From CAZWCX01 sp964632945 (lineage in GTDB: Bacteria; Planctomycetota; MHYJ01; WSZJ01; CAZWCX01), in assembly GCA_964632945.1 (NCBI GenBank), contig CAZWCX010000017.1:1-64000 (forward strand): a DNA stretch of 64,000 nt, read 5' to 3'. A program made the translations under genes and the position numbers. Positions 27,800 to 37,108 of the stretch are shown piece after piece. The notes below the pieces were generated by a model. It was not told the DNA's origin and made no database searches. It saw only the letters and a program-made list of their open reading frames with translations. Position 1 is the stretch's first letter. Each line of letters starts with the position of its first letter.

Positions 27800-29005
27800 C
27801 TAACGCGCGGGCGCGGCCGGGCTCTGCGCCGCTCTCGCGGTTTCGGCCCGCACTTCGTCCAGGGCGGCGAAGAACGCCTCGATCTCGGTGTCGGTGGTAT
27901 AGAAGTGCGCGGAGACCCGGATTCCGGCCCCCGGGCGGTGGTCGCAGAAGACGCGCCGGGCGATCAGGCGGCGCGCCGCATCTTCCGCGCCGGGGAAGTC
28001 GAGCACGACCAGACCGCTTCGCCGGGCCGCGTCGCGCGGGCTGCGCACCTGGAGACCCCGACGCTCCGCCGCGGCGATGACCTTCGTCATCTGCCGCACG
28101 TTTTTCGCCCGGATCCGCTCCACCCCCACCGCCTCGACCAGGCTGATCCCGGCGATCGCCGCATAGAGGGCCGGAACGCCCGGCGTCCCGCCCGCGAACC
28201 GGAAGGCCGTGTCGGCGTACCGCAGGTCGTCCTCGAAATCGAACGGCAGCGCCGCGGAGATCCATCCCGCCAGGCGCGGCTCGGACGACTTCATCCGGTC
28301 GGGACGCGCATAGAGGAACGAGGCCCCCGGCCCGCCGCAAAGCCACTTGTGGCTCCCCGCCACCAGGTAGTCGATCCCCCACGCCTTCACGTCGAACGGC
28401 ACCACCCCGACCGTCTGGTAGGCGTCCACGATGGTCGCCGCCCCGTGCTTGCGGGCGGCCCGCACGATGGCATCCACGTCCTGCAGATAGCCGGTGACGT
28501 AGATCCCGTGATCGATCAGCACGGCCAGCGTCCGATCGTCGATCGCCTCGACCATCCGTTCGGTCGGAATCGTCTGCCCGTCCGGACTGTCCACGCGCAC
28601 GGCCTCGATCCCCGGCTGGCGCTGCCAGAAATAATGGTTGGTCGGGAAATTCTGGCGCGTGTAGACGACGCGGTTTCGCCGTCCGTCCGGCCGAAGGCAC
28701 GAGGCGACGACCCCCATCAGGATGGAGACGTTCTGGTGGAACATCACGGTGTCCGGTTCGGCGCCGAACAGGGCTCCGACGATGTTTCCCCATTCGAGCA
28801 CCTGGGGGAACCACTTGTGCCAGGCCTCCTGGCCGTCCCGGGCCCATTCGTCCGCGTACTGGGCCAGGCTCTCCCGCGCCGAGCGGGGCATCGCCCCCAT
28901 GGAGTGGCTGAGCAGATAGACGGAATCGGCAAGGATGGGGAACTCCTTGCGAAGCTCGAGGAGATCGGACTCGGGGTCGACGGCGGGATCGACTTCGGCG
29001 GGCAT
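27800..29005 (-). CDS. Kynureninase-like PLP enzyme (aminotransferase class V fold)
   Basis: 401 residues. The N-terminus (VYLLSHSMGAMPRSA), NFPTNHYFW, DAYQTVGVVPFD and AGSHKWLCGGPGASFLY with PLP Lys220 follow the kynureninase pattern more closely than cysteine desulfurases. Kynureninase splits kynurenine into anthranilate and alanine. A tryptophan 2,3-dioxygenase and a benzoate-type CoA ligase lie upstream in the same operon, which supports this reading. The ATG at 29005 has a weak upstream site. Other class V enzymes (for example isopenicillin N epimerase-like proteins) remain possible. Confidence 0.75.
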   Translation of the reverse strand: MPAEVDPAVDPESDLLELRKEFPILADSVYLLSHSMGAMPRSARESLAQYADEWARDGQEAWHKWFPQVLEWGNIVGALFGAEPDTVMFHQNVSILMGVVASCLRPDGRRNRVVYTRQNFPTNHYFWQRQPGIEAVRVDSPDGQTIPTERMVEAIDDRTLAVLIDHGIYVTGYLQDVDAIVRAARKHGAATIVDAYQTVGVVPFDVKAWGIDYLVAGSHKWLCGGPGASFLYARPDRMKSSEPRLAGWISAALPFDFEDDLRYADTAFRFAGGTPGVPALYAAIAGISLVEAVGVERIRAKNVRQMTKVIAAAERRGLQVRSPRDAARRSGLVVLDFPGAEDAARRLIARRVFCDHRPGAGIRVSAHFYTTDTEIEAFFAALDEVRAETARAAQSPAAPAR

Positions 29006-29133
29006 GCGGCGGGTCTCGCGGGGCCTCGGGCCGCGGGCGGGCGGACCGCGCCGCGGCACGCCCCGGCCGGACCCCGACAGCCTATCGCGCCGTCGCAAGC
29101 GCCTGCAAGCCTTTCGCGCGGACGCCGGCATCG

Positions 29134-29640
29134 TCATGGGGTCGGCCTGCGGTAGACCCGGACCAGCAGCGCGGCGGAGCCGGGCGGACCGGCCAGCGTG
29201 ACCCGATGCCGGCCGGCCGCCAGGTCGACGTGGAAGGTCGCGGCGTCGGTCGGAACCACTCCGACTGCCTTCGGAAATGCCACGGTGGAAGAGCGCTTCG
29301 CCTCCGCCCAGCAGGTCTTGAGCGGCCGCCCGTCGATCCCGATCGCCAGGGCGAACAGGGTCGAACCGGAGGCCGGGAGCCCGATTTCGCTCCGCGCAAC
29401 CACCTTCAGCTCGGCGGGACCGGTGACTTCCAGCGTCAGCGTTCCGGAAGACGGAATCCGGGTGCACGTGTAGGGCTTCCCACGGCGCAGGAGTCGCACG
29501 GAGTCGGCGGGCGGAACCGGCCGCAACCGGGTCCATTCGGGCTTCGGCGCGCGCGGGGGGGGCTTCGTCTCCCCATCCGCGCACGCCAGCGCGGCCAGGA
29601 CGGCTGCAGGCACGATCAGGATGGCGGGAAGTGTCCTCAT
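29134..29640 (-). CDS. Exported or lipid-anchored small protein
   Basis: 168 residues. The N-terminal hydrophobic segment (MRTLPAILIVPAAVLAALAC) ends at Cys20 in a weak lipobox (ALAC, with Leu not at the usual -3). The rest looks beta-rich (GTLTLEVTGPAELKVVARSE, AGRHRVTLAGP) and could be a small sandwich domain. A GAGGAGGGAG lies 7 bases before the ATG at 29640. It sits between the TPR kinase and the kynureninase-like gene on the same strand. Function unknown. Confidence 0.68.
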   Translation of the reverse strand: MRTLPAILIVPAAVLAALACADGETKPPPRAPKPEWTRLRPVPPADSVRLLRRGKPYTCTRIPSSGTLTLEVTGPAELKVVARSEIGLPASGSTLFALAIGIDGRPLKTCWAEAKRSSTVAFPKAVGVVPTDAATFHVDLAAGRHRVTLAGPPGSAALLVRVYRRPTP

Positions 29641-29769
29641 CGCGGTACTCCCTCCTCGAACACCTGGAAAGCGCACGCCGGGTGGGACCCGCGGGGACGA
29701 AGCATCTTACCGGGAATCCCGAAGGCACGAAGGGCGGGGGGGCGAACGTGCGAGCGGGGCCGGGTCGGC

Positions 29770-32700
29770 CTACCGCCCGAGGGCTTCCAGTCGGGCCCGG
29801 AGGCGCTCGACTTCCCGGCGGACGGTCTCGCGCTGCGGCCAGTCGGGCGATGCCGCCGCAAGGGCAGCCTCCGCGTCGCGCAGGGCCGCGGAGAGCCGCT
29901 CGCGCGCGGTCGCGGGCGCCGCGCCCGCGAGCCGCTCGAGGAGCTGGGCCCGACGGAACCGGAGTGGAGCATTCTCGGGATCGAGCAGCACGGCCGAATC
30001 CAGATCGACCAGGGCGCCATCGAGATCTCCGAGGGCCTCGCGCGCCTGACCGCGCAGGGCCGGCGCCTGAGGATCCTTCGGGGCGGCCGAGACGGCCCGG
30101 TCCGCATCCTCCCACGCCCCTTGCCAATCGCCCTGCTCGTACCGGATCTCCGAGCGGGACAGGAGCGCCTCGAGGAGGCCGGGAGCGCTGTGGAGGGCGT
30201 GATCGAGGTCGCGCAACGCCCCCTCCCGATCCCCGGTCATTCGACGCAACCGGCTTCGATTGAACCGGGCCGCCGGATGGTCGGGCGCCAGGGTCAGGGC
30301 CCGCTCCAAATCGGCTGCGCCGCCGGCGACATCTCCCAGGTCGCAGAGCAGGCGGCCGCGATTGGACCAGGCGGGTGCAAACGTCGGATCGGACTCGATC
30401 GCCCGGTCGAAGGACTCCCGGGCCGCGCCCGCATCGCCGAGCTGCATGTACGCCACGCCGAGGATGTTGAACGCCTCACGATTCGCGCCGCCGGTCTCGA
30501 CGGCGCGGAGCAGATCCTCGATCGCGCCGCGCAGATCGCCGATTCCCAGCTTCCCCGCCCCCCGATACCGAAGCGCGTCCGCGCGCCCGGGCTCCAGCGC
30601 CAGGGCGCGATCCGCATCCTCGATCGCGCCGCGCGGATCCCCCGACATCTGTCGCGCAGCCGCCCGATCGGTCCAGGTCCGGGCATCCCCAGGCGCGCAT
30701 TCGAGGGCTTTCGTGTAGTCCTCGATGGCCGCCGCGAGATCCCTCCTTTGATGGCGCAGCCGGCCTCGGTTGTACCAGCCGTTCGCCTCGCGCGGTCTCA
30801 GCACCGCCGCCCGTCCGTAGTCGGCCAGTGCGCCCTCCGGATCTCCCGTCTCTTCGCGCAAGGCGCCACGCAAGATGTACGCGAGGGCGAAACTCGGCGC
30901 CGCCGCGATCGCGCGATCGCAGTCCTCCCGCGCCGCCGCGGGATCCTTCGCCGCGCGACGGAACAAGGCCCGCCGGTAGACGGGTTCCGGCTCCCCGGGC
31001 GCGGCCAGTACCGCCGCGTCCAGGTCCGCGATCGCTCCCTCCGCGTCCCCGGCTTCGGCGCGAATCGCCGCGCGGTCCAACCTCGCCACCCAGTCGCGGG
31101 GGTTCGCGGCCAGCACGGTATCGAGATCCTTCAACGCGCCCGGCACGTCTCCCCGACGCCGGCGCAGATTCGCCCGCCCCGCGTAGGCCGGCGAATGTTC
31201 CGGATCGATCCGGATCGCCTCCGTGAAGTCCCCCTCCGCCCCGGCGTCTTCGCCGCGGCGCAATCGCATCACGCCCCGTTGAACCCACGGCGCCGGATCG
31301 CTCGGATCGACCCGCATGGCGCGCGCCAATTCGGCTTCCGCTGCCTCGAAGTCTCCCTGCTCGTACCGGGCAACCGCCAGCGTCAGGCGCGGAGCGACGA
31401 GGGACGGTTCGAGCTCGAGCGCCCGGTTCAAGTCCGCGATGGCCTCCACGGGCGACCGCGCAAGCAGCCGCAATCGGCCCCGGTTGAGCAGCGACTCCAC
31501 GTGCCGGGGGTTCAAGGAGATCGCCCGCTCGAGGGCGTCCAATGAACCTTCGCTGTCGCCGCGCTCCTGCAGGAGGTTGGCCTGAACGAACCAGGCGTCG
31601 GGGCGCAGCGGATCGATCTCCAGCGCGCGTTTCAGATCCTCGAGCGCCCCGTCGAAATCGCCCCGCGTCATCCGTCCGACACCGCGCCAGAACAGGGCAT
31701 CCGCGAACCCCGGCCGCCGCTCCAGGGCCGCGCCGGCGTCGCCCTCCAGCCCCTCGGGGTGGGCCAGCCCGCGAATCAACAGGAACTCCTCCGCCAGGTC
31801 GCGACCTTCCCACTTGTCGAGCATCGCCGCGCAGTACTCCCGCGCGTCCGCTTTCCCGACCACCAGCGCCCATCCGCGCGCCAAGTCCAGGTCCATCTCT
31901 CCGGTCCTGCCGCCCTTCACGGCCGAGTCCACGAGCGCCAGCGCGGCATCCACGCGCTCGCGCGCCCGCTGCAGTCGTGTCGACGCCGCCCGGGAAGTGA
32001 AGCGCTCGAGGACCGAACGCTCGATCCACAGCCTCGCCTTTTCCAGCAGACACGGTCCGTGCGCCGGATCGAGCGCCAACCCTCGGTCGTACGCTTCGAG
32101 CGCGGCCGGCCCGTCACCGGACACCTGGCGGACGCGGCCGACGACCCACCACCCGTCCGGAGATTCCCCGGAGCGCTCCATCTCCTCTGCGCAGGATCTC
32201 GCCAACCGCTCGTATTCCGCGCGCTCGCGGTCGGTCAGGCGCCAGTCGCGGCGGTACGAACGCAGCCGGAGCCGGTGCAGCTCCACGGCCGCGAGGTGAT
32301 ACACGGCCGCCGCCGCCTCGCGCGCCCGCGCCGCGCGCGTCTCCGACTCCATCCGTTCGCGCTCCGCCGCGAGGCGCGCGGACGCCTCTTCGCGCAATCG
32401 ACGCAGGTTCGCGTCCCCCGGATCGATCCCGGACGCGCGTTCGAACGCCTGCAGGGCTTTCAACATCCTCCCGGCCGCCTGATGTTCGAGCCCCTCCCGC
32501 AGCCACGCCGCCTTGAGCCGGGCCGTGGCCATCCGGGTCCCGAGCACGTACGAGCCGAAGGTGAGCGCGACCAGGACCGCCGCCGCGGCCGGGATCGCGA
32601 CCGCGCGCCAGCGCACCAGCCAGCGCCAGAGCCGCAAGGCCGCAGAGGGGGACCGGGCCAGCACGGGTTCCCCGCGCAACCAGCGCCGCAGCTCCTCGCC

Positions 32701-33768
32701 CAACTCCCGGACGCCGGCATACCTCCGTCCCGATTCTTTCTCCAGCGCGCGCAGGCAGACCGCCTCCAGATCGACCGGCAGGCCCGGGCGTACGGAACGC
32801 GGCGCGCTCGGCTCCTCCCGCTCGATGGCCCGGAACACGTCCCAGGTCTGGCGTCCCTCGAACGGCAGGTTCCCGGTGAGGATCTCGTACAGGATCACGC
32901 CGAGGGCCCAGACGTCGCTGCGCGGACCCACCGCGGCGGCGTCCCCGGCGGCCTGCTCGGGGCTCATGTAAGCCGGCGTGCCGAGCACCTGGCCGGTCTG
33001 GGTCATGCGGGCGCGCCCCGCGCCGTCCCCCTCCTCCGGCTCCAGGAGCACCTCCTTGGCCAGTCCGAAGTCCATCACCACCGCCCGGCCGTCGCGATCC
33101 ACCATCACGTTGGCGGGCTTGAGGTCGCGGTGGATCACCCCCTGCTCGTGGGCGTACGCGACCGCCTCGACCGCGTCGGCGAGAAGCGCGACTTCCTGGC
33201 GCAAGCGCGCGGGGGTGCAGGCCGGGTCCGCGACGCGCGCCTGCCGCCCTTCGGCAAGCACGGCATCGAGGGTCCGCCCTTCGATGAAATCCATGGTCAG
33301 GTAGCGCCGACCCTGGAGGGCGCCCACGTCATGGACGCGGACCACGCCGGGATGTCGCAGGCGCGCCGCGAGTCGGGCTTCGCGTTCGAATCGCGCGCCC
33401 GAATCCGGGCCGCCCCACTCCCCCTCCCGCATCATCTTCAGGGCGACCGTCCGCTGGAGCTCCTCGTCCCACGCCTGCCAGACGACCCCCATCCCGCCGG
33501 CGCCGAGAGAACGGGTAAGCCGGTAACGCCCGAACACGCCCCCGGACTCCAGCGATGGGGGGCCGGCGACCCGGGCGCCGCCGGCGCGGGTGGGGAGCTC
33601 GCCGGGCTGGCGCTCCGCGCTGTAGGCCCGCGTGGGCCCGGGGTCCGGCGCCTCCGCAGGCATTGGCCCGGGGCGGGCGACGCCGGGAGGGCCCGCGGCG
33701 GAATCGGGTGCGTCCTGCCGCGAGGCATCGGGAACGGCTGGTGGAGGCGGCGTGCGGGGAGAATCCAT
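29770..33768 (-). CDS. Ser/Thr protein kinase with large C-terminal TPR array
   Basis: 1332 residues. A Pro-rich N-terminus (1-80) precedes a Hanks-type kinase domain (about 82-360: GAGGMGVVW, VALKMM, HRDLKPANVM, DFGLA, SPEQ), ending with the ELRRWLRGEPVLARSP segment typical of planctomycete-type kinases. One membrane helix lies at about 385-405. Then come about 20 TPR-like repeats (from about 530 to 1290). The kinase is cytoplasmic and the TPR array outside. The ATG at 33768 was chosen because longer starts would run into the tryptophan dioxygenase gene. It lies inside the tryptophan operon, which is unusual for such a kinase. Confidence 0.9.
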   Translation of the reverse strand: MDSPRTPPPPAVPDASRQDAPDSAAGPPGVARPGPMPAEAPDPGPTRAYSAERQPGELPTRAGGARVAGPPSLESGGVFGRYRLTRSLGAGGMGVVWQAWDEELQRTVALKMMREGEWGGPDSGARFEREARLAARLRHPGVVRVHDVGALQGRRYLTMDFIEGRTLDAVLAEGRQARVADPACTPARLRQEVALLADAVEAVAYAHEQGVIHRDLKPANVMVDRDGRAVVMDFGLAKEVLLEPEEGDGAGRARMTQTGQVLGTPAYMSPEQAAGDAAAVGPRSDVWALGVILYEILTGNLPFEGRQTWDVFRAIEREEPSAPRSVRPGLPVDLEAVCLRALEKESGRRYAGVRELGEELRRWLRGEPVLARSPSAALRLWRWLVRWRAVAIPAAAAVLVALTFGSYVLGTRMATARLKAAWLREGLEHQAAGRMLKALQAFERASGIDPGDANLRRLREEASARLAAERERMESETRAARAREAAAAVYHLAAVELHRLRLRSYRRDWRLTDRERAEYERLARSCAEEMERSGESPDGWWVVGRVRQVSGDGPAALEAYDRGLALDPAHGPCLLEKARLWIERSVLERFTSRAASTRLQRARERVDAALALVDSAVKGGRTGEMDLDLARGWALVVGKADAREYCAAMLDKWEGRDLAEEFLLIRGLAHPEGLEGDAGAALERRPGFADALFWRGVGRMTRGDFDGALEDLKRALEIDPLRPDAWFVQANLLQERGDSEGSLDALERAISLNPRHVESLLNRGRLRLLARSPVEAIADLNRALELEPSLVAPRLTLAVARYEQGDFEAAEAELARAMRVDPSDPAPWVQRGVMRLRRGEDAGAEGDFTEAIRIDPEHSPAYAGRANLRRRRGDVPGALKDLDTVLAANPRDWVARLDRAAIRAEAGDAEGAIADLDAAVLAAPGEPEPVYRRALFRRAAKDPAAAREDCDRAIAAAPSFALAYILRGALREETGDPEGALADYGRAAVLRPREANGWYNRGRLRHQRRDLAAAIEDYTKALECAPGDARTWTDRAAARQMSGDPRGAIEDADRALALEPGRADALRYRGAGKLGIGDLRGAIEDLLRAVETGGANREAFNILGVAYMQLGDAGAARESFDRAIESDPTFAPAWSNRGRLLCDLGDVAGGAADLERALTLAPDHPAARFNRSRLRRMTGDREGALRDLDHALHSAPGLLEALLSRSEIRYEQGDWQGAWEDADRAVSAAPKDPQAPALRGQAREALGDLDGALVDLDSAVLLDPENAPLRFRRAQLLERLAGAAPATARERLSAALRDAEAALAAASPDWPQRETVRREVERLRARLEALGR

Positions 33769-33824
33769 GCCCGTCAGAGTACGCACCGGGGCCGACGGCC
33801 GCAAGCGCGAATCGATCCGGCGGT

Positions 33825-34640
33825 CTACTCGATCGTCAGTCCGGAGCGAATCTCCCACAGGAGCGGGAAGAACTTCTTCTTGAGCGTCGTCTCGAGGTAG
33901 TGCACGCCGCCGGCCCCCATCGCCGAGTAGCCGGTTTCCGAGAGCTTCTGGAACAGCTTCTCTCCCGTCCCGGGACGGGCGCCGATCATCCGCTCCGTCA
34001 TCAGGATGTGCCGGCTGCGCCAATGCGCGACCCGCTGGTCGAACTCCACCAGCGCATCGGTCAGCCGCCGGAGGCCGTCGCCCGACTGCCCGCGTTCAAT
34101 GCGCATCAGGGTGTCCCGCAGGGACTCCTCGGGCTCCACGGCCAGGTGCTGCTCGGACAGGAGGCGGAGGAAGGCATCCCATAGCGACGGCTCCCCGAGC
34201 CGGCGCCGCAGTCGCTCGACGCTGGCATCCTGCGCGAACAGGGCGAGGAACCGCGGGTCCTTCGCCCCGGCCAAAAATTCGATCTCCCGGAACTGCAGGC
34301 TCTGAAAGCCGCTCGCCGGCCGCAGCCGCTCCCGGAACTGCAGGAAGTCGTACGGACGCATCGTCTCGATGACGTCGAATTGCTGAACCACGAGCCGGAA
34401 GATCTCGTTCACGCGGCGCAGCAGGTGCAACGAACCCTCGATGTCGCAATGGAGCATGGCGGCGCGCGCCGCCTCGAGTTCGAACAACGCCAGCCGGAAC
34501 CACAACTCATAGACCTGGTGCACGACGATGAACTGCATCTCGTCGTGGTGTTCGGATTGTCGTTCCTGCAGGGTCAGCAGTTCCGGGACCTTGAGGTAGC
34601 CGGTATAGGAAAGCTCGCCCGTGGGGCCGACGTGAGACAT
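33825..34640 (-). CDS. kynA: Tryptophan 2,3-dioxygenase
   Basis: 271 residues. TDO opens the indole ring of L-tryptophan to N-formylkynurenine using haem and O2. Signatures: EMQFIVVHQVYELWFR with distal His41, the FLQFRERLRPASGFQSLQFREIE segment that contacts substrate, and WRSRHILMTERMIG with proximal His211. The loop that normally reads GTGGSSG is here GTG, then about 15 residues, then GAGGVHYL, so the substrate-covering loop is longer than usual. It starts 6 bases after the CoA ligase stop, clearly in one operon. Confidence 0.9.
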   Translation of the reverse strand: MSHVGPTGELSYTGYLKVPELLTLQERQSEHHDEMQFIVVHQVYELWFRLALFELEAARAAMLHCDIEGSLHLLRRVNEIFRLVVQQFDVIETMRPYDFLQFRERLRPASGFQSLQFREIEFLAGAKDPRFLALFAQDASVERLRRRLGEPSLWDAFLRLLSEQHLAVEPEESLRDTLMRIERGQSGDGLRRLTDALVEFDQRVAHWRSRHILMTERMIGARPGTGEKLFQKLSETGYSAMGAGGVHYLETTLKKKFFPLLWEIRSGLTIE

Positions 34641-34646
34641 GAGCGC

Positions 34647-36206
34647 CTAACTCCTTTTCAGTCTGGCCCGATCGACCTTCCCCAGGTGAGTCCGGGGCAG
34701 CGCCTCGACGAACGTCACCTCACGCGGGTACTTGTACGGCTCGAGCGTTTCCTTCACGAACGTTTTCAATTCCTCCGCCAGCGCGGGCGCCGGGGCCCGG
34801 TCCTTGAGCACGACGAAGGCAAGCGGCTTCGTCAGGCCGTTGGCGTCCACCACGCCGACCACGGCGCACTCCTTGACCGCCGGGTGCTGGAGCAGGCAGT
34901 TCTCCACCTCCTGCGGGGAGAGCCACTTGCCCGCGACCTTGAGCATGTCGTCCCCCCGGCCGCCGTAGGTGACCACGCCGTTCGCGTCGCGCCGCACCAG
35001 GTCGCCGGTCACGTACCATTCCCCCCGGAACGCGGCCGCGGTCCGGTCCAATTGCTGCCAGTAGGCGATCGCCCGGGATCTACCGCGCACCCACAGGGCG
35101 CCCACCTCTCCCGGCGCGACCTCGCGCCCCTCGTCGTCGCAGACCTTGATCTCGAACCCCTCGACCACGCGGCCCAGGGTCCCCGGCGTCACGTCCCCCG
35201 GGCGATTCGTGATGAAGATGTGCCACATCTCCGCGGTGCCGAGGCCGTCGAGCAGTTCCACGCCGAAAGTCTCTTTCCAGCGGCGGTACAGCTCCGCGGG
35301 CAACGCCTCGCCGGCGCTGGTCGCCAGACGAAGACTGGACAAGTCCTGCGCCCCGGCCTCGGGATGCGAAACCATGTGATTGACCATCGTGGGGACGTGG
35401 ATCAGGATCGACGGCCGATGCGCGCGAATTCGGGCGAACAGGACCTCCGCGGTGCACCGCTCGGGAAACAGGGCGCAGGCGGCGCCCACGGAGAACGGAA
35501 AGAACAGATTGGAGCCGGTGGCGTAGCCGAAGAACAGTTTCGGCACGGACAGCGTCACGTCGCTCTCTCGATAGCCGATCGCCCCCTTGGCGTACAATTC
35601 AGTGGTGTTGGCGAAGGAGGCATGGGTCTGGACCACCGCCTTGGGACGGCCGGTGGTCCCGCCGGAAAACAGCCAGATTGCCGGATCGTCGCGATGGGTC
35701 GGCTCCTGGACGAGGCGGTCGTCGGCGCGGGCGGCTTCCTGTTCCCACGCGACGTGCCCGCCGGCGCGAGCGGCCGAGCCGTCGGGGTCCCCCACCACGA
35801 TCAGGTTCTTCAGGTGTCGCGACCGGCGCGCCGCGGCAGCGAACGGCTCGAGAGTCTCCCGGTGCACGAACGCCCACCGGGCGCGGGTGTATTGGAAGAA
35901 GTAGTCGATCTCCTCGGCCTTCAGGTTCGGGTTGACCATCACCACGACGGCGCCGATCTTGAGAATCCCGAACAGGGCGCCGACATACTCCGCACCGTCC
36001 GGCAGGGCGATGATGATCCGCTGTTCCGACTCCGCCCCGAGGCCGCGCAGGACGTTGCCGAACCGGTTGGCGAGCGCCTGCACCTCGCGATAGGTCAGAC
36101 GGCGATTCTCGAGCAGGAGCGCGGTCTTTCCGCCGCGTCCCTCGCGCACGCGGTCGTCGAGGAGGTAGTCGGCGAGGTTGAATTCCTCGGGGGGAAAGAA
36201 GGGCAT
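34647..36206 (-). CDS. Benzoate/2-aminobenzoate-type CoA ligase
   Basis: 519 residues of the AMP-forming acyl-CoA synthetase superfamily. The P-loop-like AIWLFSGGTTGRPKAVV, LLDGLGTAEMWHIFITN, the YVTGDLVRRD hinge region and HLGKVDRARLKR with the C-terminal catalytic Lys are present. The N-terminus (FNLADYLLDDRVREGRGGKTALL) and the compact length match the benzoate-CoA ligase group. In this operon its natural substrate is probably anthranilate made by the kynureninase-like enzyme. AGGAGG lies 6 bases before the ATG at 36206. It is the first gene after the minus-strand promoter. Confidence 0.88.
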   Translation of the reverse strand: MPFFPPEEFNLADYLLDDRVREGRGGKTALLLENRRLTYREVQALANRFGNVLRGLGAESEQRIIIALPDGAEYVGALFGILKIGAVVVMVNPNLKAEEIDYFFQYTRARWAFVHRETLEPFAAAARRSRHLKNLIVVGDPDGSAARAGGHVAWEQEAARADDRLVQEPTHRDDPAIWLFSGGTTGRPKAVVQTHASFANTTELYAKGAIGYRESDVTLSVPKLFFGYATGSNLFFPFSVGAACALFPERCTAEVLFARIRAHRPSILIHVPTMVNHMVSHPEAGAQDLSSLRLATSAGEALPAELYRRWKETFGVELLDGLGTAEMWHIFITNRPGDVTPGTLGRVVEGFEIKVCDDEGREVAPGEVGALWVRGRSRAIAYWQQLDRTAAAFRGEWYVTGDLVRRDANGVVTYGGRGDDMLKVAGKWLSPQEVENCLLQHPAVKECAVVGVVDANGLTKPLAFVVLKDRAPAPALAEELKTFVKETLEPYKYPREVTFVEALPRTHLGKVDRARLKRS

Positions 36207-36234
36207 GGGCGGCCTCCTGCGGTGAATTCGCCGG

Positions 36235-36263
36235 AAGGTAGCACACCGCCGGGACGCGGGCAA
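36235..36263 (-). promoter_or_regulatory. Promoter for the ligase-kynA-kinase-kynureninase-like operon
   Basis: On the minus strand TTGCCC (36263-36258), a 17-base spacer and TACCTT (36240-36235). The start would be near 36228, with a 20-odd-base leader that holds the AGGAGG of the ligase gene. It lies back to back with the creatininase-family promoter. Confidence 0.5.
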
Positions 36264-36284
36264 CCATTCCCGCCGGCGGGAGAC

Positions 36285-36313
36285 TGGACCGGCGACCCCG
36301 ATTGCCGTATAAC
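36285..36313 (+). promoter_or_regulatory. Promoter for the creatininase-family/IMPase/thioesterase operon
   Basis: TGGACC (36285-36290), exactly 17 bases, then TATAAC (36308-36313). The start would be near 36320, about 27 bases before the GTG at 36347. Confidence 0.55.
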
Positions 36314-36346
36314 GAACGCCCGCATCCCGCCGTGGAGGGCTGATCC

Positions 36347-37108
36347 GTGACCGACGTGCCCCGGTTCGCCGAATTGACCTGGGAAGAGGTGCGCGCCCTC
36401 GACCCCGCCCTCGCCGTGGCGCTGCTCCCGGTCGGCGCGGTGGAGGCCCACGGGCCGCACCTGCCGCTGTCGACGGACGTGGTGATTGCCGAGGCGATGG
36501 CGCGCGCGGGGGCCGCGCGGCTCGCCGCGCGGGGTCTGCGGCCGCTCATCCTGCCGAGTCTGCCCTACACGCCGGCGACGTTCGCGGCCGCGTTCCCCGG
36601 GACCGTGTCCCTGCGCCCCGAAACCCTCGTCGCCCTGCTCGTGGACGTGGCCCGCTCCCTGGCCGCGCACGGAATCCGGACGCTCGGAATCGCCAACGCC
36701 CACCTCGATCCGACCCATCTCGGGGCGCTGGACGCGGCGGCGCAGGAGATTTCCTCCGCGGGGGGCCTGCGGGTCGCCTTCCCCAACCTCTCCCGAAAAC
36801 CCTGGGCGCTGCGACTCACCGACGAGTTTCGGAGCGGCGCCTGCCATGCCGGGCGCTTCGAGGGGTCGATCGTCCTCGCCGAGCGGCCGGACCTGGTCGA
36901 CGAGACGATCGCCGCCGGATTGCCCGCGAATCCCGCCTCCCTGTCGACGGCGATCCGGGCCGGGAAGCGGAACTTCGCGGAGGCCGGAGGACCGCGCGCC
37001 TATTTCGGAGACCCCGCGGCCGCCTCTGCGGACGAGGGTCGCCGCACGATCGAGGCGCTCGGCGCCATTCTGGAGGAAGCCGTCGTTGCCGCGCACGAGA
37101 ACCGCTAG
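36347..37108 (+). CDS. Creatininase-family metal-dependent amidohydrolase
   Basis: 253 residues. Metal-site signatures of the family: Glu33 and His35 in GAVEAHGPHLPLSTD with Asp44, then NAHLD (His119, Asp121) where most members read NGHGE/G, and CHAGRFEGS (His167, Glu172) where most read HAGE-x-ETS. Family members hydrolyse creatinine, formamidopyrimidines (ArfB) and related amides. Beside a tryptophan dioxygenase and an anthranilate-type ligase, and with no KynB/KynA-type formamidase seen, a kynurenine formamidase role is an attractive inference. It starts with GTG, GGAGGG 7 bases upstream, and overlaps the next gene. Confidence 0.8.
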   Translation: MTDVPRFAELTWEEVRALDPALAVALLPVGAVEAHGPHLPLSTDVVIAEAMARAGAARLAARGLRPLILPSLPYTPATFAAAFPGTVSLRPETLVALLVDVARSLAAHGIRTLGIANAHLDPTHLGALDAAAQEISSAGGLRVAFPNLSRKPWALRLTDEFRSGACHAGRFEGSIVLAERPDLVDETIAAGLPANPASLSTAIRAGKRNFAEAGGPRAYFGDPAAASADEGRRTIEALGAILEEAVVAAHENR

